The translations under genes and the position numbers were made by a program. Shown piece by piece: positions 56,621-64,000 of a DNA stretch of 64,000 nucleotides (positions are counted from its first letter, which is position 1; each line of letters starts with the position of its first letter). This DNA comes from Pseudomonadota bacterium (GTDB lineage Bacteria; Pseudomonadota; Gammaproteobacteria; Halothiobacillales; Halothiobacillaceae), in the NCBI GenBank assembly GCA_021795795.1, contig JAJYPA010000003.1, positions 26,229-90,228 of the forward strand. The letters run 5' to 3'. The notes under the pieces were generated by a model. It made no database searches, was not told where the DNA came from, and saw only the letters and a list, made by a program, of their open reading frames with translations.

Positions 56621-57940
56621 GTGCAAACCAAGATTATTGCGCTGGACGACGACCCGACCGGTTCACAAACCGTCCACGGTTGCCTGCTGCTGACCCGGTG
56701 GGATGAAGCCACGTTGCTCGAAGCGCTCAATGACGAGTCGCCGCTGTTTTTCGTGCTCACCAACACCCGGGGCATGGATGCGGCCAGTGCGGCGCGAGTA
56801 ACCCGTGAGGTCTGCCGCAACCTCAATGCGGCACTCAAAACCCGCAGCGAGGCCGGGCATCCGATCAATCCGATCCTGGTCAGCCGCTCAGACTCGACTC
56901 TGCGCGGTCACTACCCTGTCGAGACCGACGTGATCGCCGAAGAACTCGGCCCGTTCGACGCACATTTCCTCGTTCCGGCCTTCATCGAAGCGGGGCGAAT
57001 CACGCGTAACAGCCAGCATTACCTGCTGGTCGATGGCAAGCCGGTACCCACGCATGAAACCGAATTCGCCCGCGATTCGGTCTTCGGTTACAGCACCAGC
57101 TACCTGCCCGATTACGTGGCCGAAAAAACAGCCGGGCGCATTCCAGCAGAAGCGGTCACACGTTTCGTGCTGGACGAAATTCGCAACAACGGCATCCAGT
57201 CCAGGCTTGCCAATTTGAGCGGCAATGCCTGCGCCGTGGTCGACGCGGAAACTCAGGACGACCTGAACCGCTTCGCCCGCGACGTGATGGCCGTGGCCGC
57301 AACCGGCAAGCGCTTCCTGTTCCGCAGCGCCGCCAGCCTGCTCACGGCGCTGGCCAACCTGCCGCCGCAATCGATTTGCGCCGAATCGATGCATCACTTC
57401 GTGCGAAACGGCAAACCGGGCGCGGTGGTCGTAGGCTCGCACGTCAAAAAGACCAGCGAACAACTCGAAGAACTGCTCAAGGAACCGGACATCGCACCCA
57501 TCGAAGTCGATATCGAACGCATCGATACCGATAACGACGCATTGGTGGGCGATGTTCTGACCGCCGCCGAACGGGCATTTGCCGACGGCAAGACCTCGGT
57601 CATCTTCACGAGCCGGGTGGAAAAAACATTTGCCGATCAGGCGACTCGATTGGCCTTCGGCGAGCGGGTTTCGGCTACGCTGATGAAGATCGTCGCCGGG
57701 CTGCCCGGGGAACTCGGCTGGTTGATCAGCAAGGGAGGCATCACCTCCAACGACGTGCTGTCCACCGGCCTGAACCTCAAGGCATCCCGCGTGCTGGGCC
57801 AGATCCTGACCGGTTGCTCCGTGGTGCGCTGCCCCGCCGATCACCCCCGCTTCCCCTTGTTGCCGGTGGTGATTTTCCCCGGCAATGTGGGTGATCGCTT
57901 CGCCGTGGCCGAAGCCTGCCGCCGATTGCGTAGTCGCTGA
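56621..57940 (+). CDS. Four-carbon acid sugar kinase family protein (DUF1537)
   Basis: A 439-residue kinase of the DUF1537/OtnK superfamily. LDDDPTGSQTV at residues 8-18 is the N-terminal substrate-binding signature, SRSDSTLRGHYP follows, and SKGGITSND near residue 372 is the C-terminal nucleotide site. Characterised relatives phosphorylate erythronate, threonate or 3-oxotetronate. The usual partner dehydrogenase (PdxA2 or LtnD) is absent. The start is GTG at 56621; a small palindrome, GGCCATTAATTGGCC, sits at 56587-56601 before it. Confidence 0.85.
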   Translation: MQTKIIALDDDPTGSQTVHGCLLLTRWDEATLLEALNDESPLFFVLTNTRGMDAASAARVTREVCRNLNAALKTRSEAGHPINPILVSRSDSTLRGHYPVETDVIAEELGPFDAHFLVPAFIEAGRITRNSQHYLLVDGKPVPTHETEFARDSVFGYSTSYLPDYVAEKTAGRIPAEAVTRFVLDEIRNNGIQSRLANLSGNACAVVDAETQDDLNRFARDVMAVAATGKRFLFRSAASLLTALANLPPQSICAESMHHFVRNGKPGAVVVGSHVKKTSEQLEELLKEPDIAPIEVDIERIDTDNDALVGDVLTAAERAFADGKTSVIFTSRVEKTFADQATRLAFGERVSATLMKIVAGLPGELGWLISKGGITSNDVLSTGLNLKASRVLGQILTGCSVVRCPADHPRFPLLPVVIFPGNVGDRFAVAEACRRLRSR

Positions 57941-57967
57941 GCCTCAAAAAAAGATAGGGGAAGACGC

Positions 57968-59470
57968 ATGAGTATTGCCGCTGAACTCGCCGACGAATCG
58001 ACGCCGCTCTGCCCGGAGCGGCGAAACACGCTGATCCAGCGACTGCGCGCCATCCTGCCGGATGCCGCCCTGCTCACCACGACCGAAGCCATGAAGCCGT
58101 TCGAATGCGACGGCTTGGCAGCGATCAAACGCATGCCCGCCGTGGTGGCACTGCCTGAAACCGTCGATCAGATTCAGGGTGTGTTACGACTGTGCAGCGA
58201 ACTGGAAATTCCGGTGGTGGCGCGCGGCGCAGGTACGGGATTATCCGGCGGGGCGCTGCCCAGTGCGGACGGTTTGCTGCTCAGCCTGGCGAAGTTCAAG
58301 CAGATTCTGCACATCGACTCGGTCAACCGCACCGCGCGCGTCCAACCCGGCGTACGCAACCTCGCCATCTCCGAGGCGGCGGCGCCCTACGGCCTGTATT
58401 ACGCGCCCGATCCGTCCTCGCAGATCGCCTGCACCATCGGCGGTAACGTGGCGGAAAACTCCGGCGGCGTGCACTGCCTGAAATATGGCCTGACGGTGCA
58501 CAACGTGCTGGAAGTCACCTTCATCACCATGGAAGGCGAGAAGATGACCGTCGGCGGCCCGACGCTCGACACGGCGGGTTACGACATTCTTGCCCTGATG
58601 AACGGCTCCGAAGGCATGCTGGGCGTCATGGTCGAAGTGCTGGTACGCCTGTTGCCCATTCCGGAATGCGCCAAGGTATTGATGGCCGAGTTCGATTCCC
58701 TCGAAAACGCGGGACAGGCCGTGGCCGATATCATCGCCGCCGGGATCATTCCCGCCGGGCTCGAGATGATGGACAACAAAGCCATCCATGCCGCCGAGGC
58801 GTTTGTGCACGCGGGCTATCCGACCGAGGCCGCCGCCATTCTGCTCTGTGAACTCGACGGCACGGCCGAGGAAGTCGCCGAACTCCTGGCCGAAGTGGAA
58901 GCCGTGGTTCAGCGCTCGGGTGCCACGGGATTATGGATCGCCCGCAACGACGAGGAACGCGCCCGCTTCTGGGCCGGTCGCAAAGCGGCCTTTCCCGCTG
59001 TCGGCCGCCTCTCGCCCGACTACTACTGCATGGATGGCACAATCCCGCGCCGCGAACTCGCCTCCGTGCTCACACAGATCGACGCCATGAGCCATGAATT
59101 CGGGCTGGAAGTCGCCAACGTCTTCCATGCGGGCGACGGCAATCTGCACCCGCTGATTCTCTTCGATGCAAACAAACCCGGCGAACTCGACCGGGCGGAA
59201 GCCTTCGGTGAACGCATCCTGACGCTCTGCGTCGATGTGGGTGGCAGCGTGACTGGCGAGCATGGCGTCGGCGTGGAGAAACTCGCCCCGATGTGCGCGC
59301 AGTTCAAGCCAGAGGAACTCAAGCAGTTCTACGCCATCAAGGCCGCTTTCGATCCGCTCGGCCTGCTGAACCCAGGCAAGGCGGTGCCGACGCTGCAACG
59401 TTGTGCCGAATTCGGCGCGATGCACGTGCATCACAACCACCTGCCCCACCCCGATTTACCGCGTTTTTAA
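57968..59470 (+). CDS. glcD: Glycolate oxidase subunit GlcD
   Basis: A 500-residue FAD-linked 2-hydroxyacid oxidoreductase. The FAD-binding loop is ARGAGTGLSGGALP (about residues 85-98), with IGGNVAENSGGVHCLKYG, and the C-terminal FHAGDGNLHP and GSVTGEHGVGVEK are typical of GlcD. With GlcE and GlcF it oxidises glycolate to glyoxylate at the membrane and passes electrons to quinone. It starts 27 bp after the kinase gene. Confidence 0.95.
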   Translation: MSIAAELADESTPLCPERRNTLIQRLRAILPDAALLTTTEAMKPFECDGLAAIKRMPAVVALPETVDQIQGVLRLCSELEIPVVARGAGTGLSGGALPSADGLLLSLAKFKQILHIDSVNRTARVQPGVRNLAISEAAAPYGLYYAPDPSSQIACTIGGNVAENSGGVHCLKYGLTVHNVLEVTFITMEGEKMTVGGPTLDTAGYDILALMNGSEGMLGVMVEVLVRLLPIPECAKVLMAEFDSLENAGQAVADIIAAGIIPAGLEMMDNKAIHAAEAFVHAGYPTEAAAILLCELDGTAEEVAELLAEVEAVVQRSGATGLWIARNDEERARFWAGRKAAFPAVGRLSPDYYCMDGTIPRRELASVLTQIDAMSHEFGLEVANVFHAGDGNLHPLILFDANKPGELDRAEAFGERILTLCVDVGGSVTGEHGVGVEKLAPMCAQFKPEELKQFYAIKAAFDPLGLLNPGKAVPTLQRCAEFGAMHVHHNHLPHPDLPRF

Positions 59471-59485
59471 GAGGCGCGCATCACC

Positions 59486-60601
59486 GTGATCGATCAAGAC
59501 ATCAGCGCAGAACTGGCCGAACGCGTCAGGCAGGCCTACAACCAAGACCAGCCCGTATCGATTACCGGCAGCGGCAGCAAGTCATTTCTCGGACGAGAAC
59601 CCGGCCCGGAATCGATCCGGCTCGATCTCACGTCCCACAGCGGCATTCTCGATTATGAACCGGCAGAACTGGTGCTAACCGCGCGCGCCGGGACACCACT
59701 GGCCGAGATTGAACGCGTACTCGCTGCGCAAGGCCAGATGCTGCCGTTCGAACCGCCCCAGTTTCAGGGGCAAGTGGATGGAACGGGCACATTGGGCGGC
59801 GCCGTTGCCACTGGTCTATCCGGCCCGGCCCGGCCGTGGCAAGGGGCGGTGCGCGATGCCGTGCTGGGCGTTCGGCTCATCAACGGCCAGGGGCAAATCC
59901 TGAAATTCGGCGGTCAGGTGATGAAAAACGTCGCCGGATATGATGTCTCCCGCCTGATGGTCGGCGCATTCGGCACCCTGGGCGTGCTGCTCGACATATC
60001 CGTGCGCGTCGTCCCCATGCCGCGCGCGCAGCAGACCCAGATCGTCGCCGCCACAGCAGAACAGGCTTTGATCCGCTTCGCCGAGTGGAACCAGAGCGCA
60101 TTGCCGATCACGGCGGCTAGTTTTGCCGATGGGCGACTTCGAGTGCGACTGGGAGGCGCGCAAAGCGCCGTCCATAAGGCCGTGTTGCGCATCGGCGGCG
60201 ACACGCTGACCGAAATGGATGCCACGCGCTACTGGCAGGACCTGCGCGACCATCGGCTCGATTTCTTCCAGCCGGATGTCGCGCCCGTCGATAACGATCT
60301 CTGGCGCGCAGCCGTCCCGCTGACGACACCGATCGACGCACTACCCGGTACCCCGCAACTCATCGACTGGGGTGGACAGCAGCGCTGGGTACACCTGACA
60401 TCGGATCAAGCGACAGAATTCCGAACGCTGGTTGCCAGACAGTCAGGGCACGCCACCCTGTTCCGTCCGGCAAAATTCAAGTCGGCGGATACGGAGCGCT
60501 TCCAGCCGCTACCTCCACCCCTGCTCGCTCTGCATCAACGCATCAAGAAGGCGATGGACCCCAAGGGGATCTTTAATGCCGGGCGGCTTTTTCCGGAATA
60601 A
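59486..60601 (+). CDS. glcE: Glycolate oxidase FAD-binding subunit GlcE
   Basis: A 371-residue FAD-binding PCMH protein starting at GTG 59486, with GAGG 11 bases upstream. GSGSKSFLG and GTLGGAVATGLSGPARP bind FAD; MKNVAGYDVSRLMVGAFGTL is a family signature. It lies 15 bp after glcD and forms the second flavin subunit of glycolate oxidase. Confidence 0.94.
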   Translation: MIDQDISAELAERVRQAYNQDQPVSITGSGSKSFLGREPGPESIRLDLTSHSGILDYEPAELVLTARAGTPLAEIERVLAAQGQMLPFEPPQFQGQVDGTGTLGGAVATGLSGPARPWQGAVRDAVLGVRLINGQGQILKFGGQVMKNVAGYDVSRLMVGAFGTLGVLLDISVRVVPMPRAQQTQIVAATAEQALIRFAEWNQSALPITAASFADGRLRVRLGGAQSAVHKAVLRIGGDTLTEMDATRYWQDLRDHRLDFFQPDVAPVDNDLWRAAVPLTTPIDALPGTPQLIDWGGQQRWVHLTSDQATEFRTLVARQSGHATLFRPAKFKSADTERFQPLPPPLLALHQRIKKAMDPKGIFNAGRLFPE

Positions 60602-60634
60602 ACCTCTCGTTATCCCAAGGCGACACGTTATCGT

Positions 60635-61882
60635 ATGCAAACCAATCTCCGCGCCGATCTGATCAACACACCCAGAGGCATCGAGGCCGAACGCATTCTG
60701 CGCGCCTGCGTGCACTGCGGGTTCTGCAATGCCACTTGCCCGACTTATCAATTGCTGGGCAATGAAGACGACGGCCCACGCGGGCGTATTTATCTGATCA
60801 AGCAAATGCTTGAAGGCGCACCGGTGACCGAGACCACCCGCACGCATCTGGATCGCTGCCTGACCTGCCGCAACTGCGAGACCACCTGCCCCTCCGGTGT
60901 GGAATACGGCAAGCTCGTCGATATCGGCCGCGCGGAGGTCGAAACCCAATCGCCCCGTTCACCCGCATCTCGCTTCTATCGTTATGTTCTGCGCCGGAGC
61001 CTGCTTTCACCCCGGCTGTTTGCGTTGGCACTGGGCGGTGCGCGCCTGTTCCGCCCACTACTGCCCGTCAGCCTGCAACAGAAAATTCCGCCCCAGCGGC
61101 CTGCGGGTAGCAGGCCAACAGCAGTCCACGCCCGGCAAATGATTCTGCTCGAAGGCTGTGTGCAACCGGCACTCTCACCCGACATCAACGGGGCCGCACG
61201 CCGCGTGTTCGATGCACTGGGCATCAGCCTCGTGGCCGCACCTTCGGTCGGCTGCTGCGGTGCGATCGAACACCATCTGAACGCTGAAGAAGCCGCGCGC
61301 GCGACCATGCGCCGCAACATCGATGCCTGGTGGTCACTCGTCGAATCCGGCGCGGAAGCCATTATCGTCACGGCCAGCGGCTGCGGCGTGCAGGTCAAGG
61401 ACTATGGCCAAGCACTGGCTCAGGATGCCGATTACGCCGCCAAGGCTGCGAAGATTTCCGCCCTCACCCGTGATCCCATCGAGGTCTTGCTGGCCGAACA
61501 GGACAACACCAAATGGGCGGATTTGCGTTCGCACCACGCGGCAAAGAAGGCGCGTCGCATTGCCTTTCACCCCCCGTGCACGCTTCAGCATGGGCAGAAG
61601 CTCAAGGGCAAAACGGAAAAACTGCTGACTGATCTCGGTTTTGAACTCACGCCCGTACCCAATGCGCACCTGTGCTGCGGCTCAGCAGGTACCTACTCGA
61701 TTCTGCAACCGGAACTTTCCGGCCAGCTCAAGAAACAGAAGATTCAGGCACTGGAGTCCGGCGAACCCGAACTGATCGCCACCGCCAATATCGGCTGCCA
61801 GACGCATCTGGCAAGCGGAACGGAACGGCGCGTGGTGCACTGGCTCACGCTGATCGACCCGGCGGCGACAGCTGTCGCCTGA
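60635..61882 (+). CDS. glcF: Glycolate oxidase iron-sulfur subunit GlcF
   Basis: A 415-residue protein with two [4Fe-4S] motifs, CVHCGFCNATCP (about residues 25-36) and CLTCRNCETTCP (about 75-86). Two CCG-type domains follow (SVGCCGAIEHH and HLCCGSAGTYS). It carries electrons from GlcDE to the quinone pool. It is the last gene of the operon and converges on purT. Confidence 0.95.
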   Translation: MQTNLRADLINTPRGIEAERILRACVHCGFCNATCPTYQLLGNEDDGPRGRIYLIKQMLEGAPVTETTRTHLDRCLTCRNCETTCPSGVEYGKLVDIGRAEVETQSPRSPASRFYRYVLRRSLLSPRLFALALGGARLFRPLLPVSLQQKIPPQRPAGSRPTAVHARQMILLEGCVQPALSPDINGAARRVFDALGISLVAAPSVGCCGAIEHHLNAEEAARATMRRNIDAWWSLVESGAEAIIVTASGCGVQVKDYGQALAQDADYAAKAAKISALTRDPIEVLLAEQDNTKWADLRSHHAAKKARRIAFHPPCTLQHGQKLKGKTEKLLTDLGFELTPVPNAHLCCGSAGTYSILQPELSGQLKKQKIQALESGEPELIATANIGCQTHLASGTERRVVHWLTLIDPAATAVA

Positions 61883-61934
61883 CTACCGCCGTAGCTTCTC
61901 GTTGTACGGTGCAGTCACACGCGCTGTTGCAAGG

Positions 61935-63125
61935 TCAGAGCAAACGGACATGTGCCGCTGCGCGGCGGGCTTTTTCGCGAGCGGCATCCGTCGTTTCATC
62001 CAATGCCAACATCACGCCCATCCGACGTTTGCCCGCAATCTCAGGCTTGCCGAACCAGCGCAATTGAGTATCCGGCGCTTCGAGCGCTTCAACCAACCCG
62101 GTCACCACCGGTGACGTACTGTTGCCATCAAGCAGCAAGGCCACCGAAGCGGCCGGACCACGAGTGCGGATATTGGGAATCGGCAAGCCGAGAAAAGCGC
62201 GCACGTGCAGGGCAAACTCGGAGAGGTCCTGCGAGATAAGCGTCACCATGCCGGTATCGTGTGGGCGGGGCGACACTTCACTGAACCAGACCTCATTGCC
62301 CCGCACGAATAGCTCCACGCCAAACAGACCATAGCCGCCCAAAGCATCAACCACCTTGGCGGCGATTTGCTCCGACTGCGCCAAGGCAGCCGCCGACATG
62401 GCCATCGGCTGCCAGCTTTCGCGGTAATCGCCATCGACCTGTACATGACCAATCGGCGGACAAAACGCGATACCACCGCGGTGGCGCACCGTCAGCAAGG
62501 TGATTTCATAGTCGAAATCGATCATGGATTCCACGATCACCCGGCCGCCACCGGCACGACCGCCCGCCTGCGCATAATCCCACGCTGCTTGAATCTGCGC
62601 TGTCGAGCGCACGACCGACTGCCCTTTGCCCGAAGAACTCATGACCGGCTTGACGACGCAGGGCAAACCGATCTGCTCGATCGCCTGGGTAAAATCCGCC
62701 AGCGAATCTGCGAAGACATAGCGACTGGTCGGCATCCCCAACTCTTCGGCGGCCAGGCGGCGGATACCCTCACGATTCATCGTCAATCGGGCCGCACGCG
62801 CATTCGGCACCACCTGCCAGCCTTCGGCTTCCAGCTCCACCAGCGTCTGGGTCGCGATCGCCTCGATTTCCGGCACAATCAGTGAAGGCTTTTCCCGTTC
62901 GACCAAGGCACGCAAGGCACTGCCATCCAGCATATCGATTACGAACACGCGGTGGGCCACCTGCATAGCGGGCGCGTTCGCATAACGATCCACGGCGATG
63001 ACTTCCAGCCCAAGCCGCTGCGCCTCGATCGCCACTTCCTTGCCCAACTCACCGCTGCCCAGCAGCATGATGCGCACAGCAGAAACGGACATGGGCGCGC
63101 CCAGTTGGGTTACCGGTTGATTCAT
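61935..63125 (-). CDS. purT: Formate-dependent phosphoribosylglycinamide formyltransferase
   Basis: A 396-residue ATP-grasp ligase that formylates GAR with formate and ATP in purine synthesis. [50 protein letters not shown] and [16 protein letters not shown] are nearly identical to E. coli PurT. The ATG at 63125 is chosen by length; ATG 63146 and 63092 are in frame, and no clear ribosome site decides. Confidence 0.95.
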   Translation of the reverse strand: MNQPVTQLGAPMSVSAVRIMLLGSGELGKEVAIEAQRLGLEVIAVDRYANAPAMQVAHRVFVIDMLDGSALRALVEREKPSLIVPEIEAIATQTLVELEAEGWQVVPNARAARLTMNREGIRRLAAEELGMPTSRYVFADSLADFTQAIEQIGLPCVVKPVMSSSGKGQSVVRSTAQIQAAWDYAQAGGRAGGGRVIVESMIDFDYEITLLTVRHRGGIAFCPPIGHVQVDGDYRESWQPMAMSAAALAQSEQIAAKVVDALGGYGLFGVELFVRGNEVWFSEVSPRPHDTGMVTLISQDLSEFALHVRAFLGLPIPNIRTRGPAASVALLLDGNSTSPVVTGLVEALEAPDTQLRWFGKPEIAGKRRMGVMLALDETTDAAREKARRAAAHVRLL

Positions 63126-63224
63126 ATGCGCGGATGGAGAAACCATGTTGTCAGTACCAAAATCAAGTTTGAAGCCAGTCTGGATAACGACGACCAGATC
63201 CGGATGAAAAATGAATTAATGCAA

Positions 63225-63566
63225 TCAGTCGGCCAGCGTACGGGATAAATCCAAATCAACTGAATGTACACCGCTGCCATAAAAGACGATGAGGCCGGGG
63301 TATCGAGCAGCGCCGGAGGGCGAAAACTCGAACCCGAAATGACGCTCAATGATGAAGTGACCATTTGATCGGCGCAAGCGCAGGCGCCGCATTCCGACTG
63401 AATCGTCCAACAACTGTACACCTGCCCGATCACAGGCGCTTTTGGCCAACGCCAGAGCGCGTCGATGAAATGTGTCCTGTTGCCACCAGAAGACAGACAT
63501 ACCCACGATAATCATCAAAATCAGCACATCACCAAAACTCAAGATAAAAGCCCCTCCGGTGATCAT
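63225..63566 (-). CDS. DUF3301 membrane-anchored protein
   Basis: A 113-residue protein with one N-terminal membrane helix (DVLILMIIVGMSVFWW) and a short soluble domain (GVQLLDDSVGMRRLRLRR, then HFGFEFSPSGAARYPG) matching DUF3301. Function is unknown. A TTG at 63542 preceded by GGAGGGG nine bases upstream gives a more family-like start than ATG 63566, which lacks a site, so the mature start is probably the TTG. Confidence 0.8.
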   Translation of the reverse strand: MITGGAFILSFGDVLILMIIVGMSVFWWQQDTFHRRALALAKSACDRAGVQLLDDSVGMRRLRLRRSNGHFIIERHFGFEFSPSGAARYPGLIVFYGSGVHSVDLDLSRTLAD

Positions 63567-63644
63567 GCGGCCAGCGCAGCATCATAGACCAGAGAGCCAA
63601 AACATTTCACACCTCATAAAAAATCTCCAGAAGCAACAACCTAC

Positions 63645-63672
63645 TTGCGTCCTTGGCCAAGCGCTTTATAAT
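63645..63672 (+). promoter_or_regulatory. Sigma-70 promoter of rpsU
   Basis: TTGCGT, a 16-bp spacer and a consensus TATAAT (63667-63672) lie 110 bp before the rpsU start. Confidence 0.75.
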
Positions 63673-63782
63673 GCAAGGCCTTTTTATTGCCCGGTTGCGA
63701 ATTACCACTTGACTCGCACCTTGAGAAAAGTTCATGCTTCAGGCAGTTTTTACCAAATCAATTCAATAGGATAGACATTTTC

Positions 63783-63998
63783 ATGCCATCAGTACGTGTT
63801 CGGGACAACGAGCCCTTTGAAGTTGCAGTTCGTCGGTTTAAGCGCTCTTGCGAGAAAGCAGGCATCATCAGTGAACTGCGTGAGCGTGAGTTCTACGAGA
63901 AGCCGACGACCGAACGCAAGCGTAAAAACGCTGCCGCTGTCAAACGCAACCAAAAGCGCCTGTCCAAAGAACAATCACGTCGCGTTCGCCTGTTCTAA
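63783..63998 (+). CDS. rpsU: 30S ribosomal protein S21
   Basis: A 71-residue basic ribosomal protein, [17 protein letters not shown] then [12 protein letters not shown], with the normal length and C-terminal SRRVRLF. In Gammaproteobacteria rpsU usually heads the rpsU-dnaG-rpoD macromolecular synthesis operon, which would lie beyond the right edge. Confidence 0.97.
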   Translation: MPSVRVRDNEPFEVAVRRFKRSCEKAGIISELREREFYEKPTTERKRKNAAAVKRNQKRLSKEQSRRVRLF

Positions 63999-64000
63999 GA

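Noticed and set aside
56888..57844. Minus-strand open frame of 318 codons opposite the DUF1537 kinase
   Set aside because: Antisense shadow of a conserved gene.

Overview
The window looks like a chromosomal segment of a chemolithoautotrophic, sulfur-oxidising Gammaproteobacterium, most like Halothiobacillus. Pointers are a thiosulfate-oxidation gene (soxB), a glutamate-cysteine ligase of the acidithiobacilli type, PilG, TolC, IbaG and PurT of gammaproteobacterial type, and a complete glycolate oxidase. No ribosomal RNA, tRNA, phage, CRISPR array or transposase gene was recognised.

Layout. 1-14.1 kb: the 5' part of pilG, then a plus-strand run of gshA-gshB-apbE, tonB, dksA, a periplasmic cyclophilin, rnd, ibaG, a DUF1244 gene and a short cation-efflux protein. 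An unknown exported protein, a spermidine-synthase-like gene, a peroxiredoxin, thiC behind a TPP riboswitch, and a Phd/PIN toxin-antitoxin pair follow. 14.2-17.5 kb: a Pcm-like methyltransferase, tolC and murU. 17.5-33.0 kb: one long minus-strand O-polysaccharide locus (wzm, wzt, manC, manB, WbdD-like methyltransferase, a 1238-residue triple glycosyltransferase, gmd, rmd, two more glycosyltransferases and a WcaJ-type initiating transferase). It predicts synthesis of GDP-mannose and GDP-D-rhamnose and export of a polymer by an ABC transporter, comparable to the Pseudomonas common polysaccharide antigen. 33.0-40.3 kb: a multi-GAF diguanylate cyclase, an SDR, a probably broken small membrane gene, a half-length asparaginase and soxB. 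40.5-49.3 kb: a minus-strand fatty-acid/folate/replication cluster fabD-fabG-acpP-fabF-pabB-pabC-mltG-tmk-holB. 49.4-53.4 kb: a glycosyltransferase, deaD and ogt. 53.4-61.9 kb: an IclR regulator divergent from a TPP-dependent transketolase/phosphoketolase-like enzyme, a DUF1537 kinase and glcDEF. 61.9-64 kb: purT, a DUF3301 protein and rpsU.

The most interesting region is 54.2-61.9 kb. Glycolate oxidase beside a TPP-dependent C2-transfer enzyme and a four-carbon acid sugar kinase suggests a route from glycolate to triose phosphate: glyoxylate accepts a C2 unit to give 3-oxotetronate, the kinase phosphorylates it, and decarboxylation gives dihydroxyacetone phosphate. This is inference from gene content and would suit an autotroph that must recycle 2-phosphoglycolate.

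The window also holds several repeat families: a 143-bp element at 7594, a 267-bp nested-hairpin element at 9659, C-rich/G-rich hairpins at 14997 and 52617, and a GC-rich palindrome that lies in frame inside both gmd and manB.
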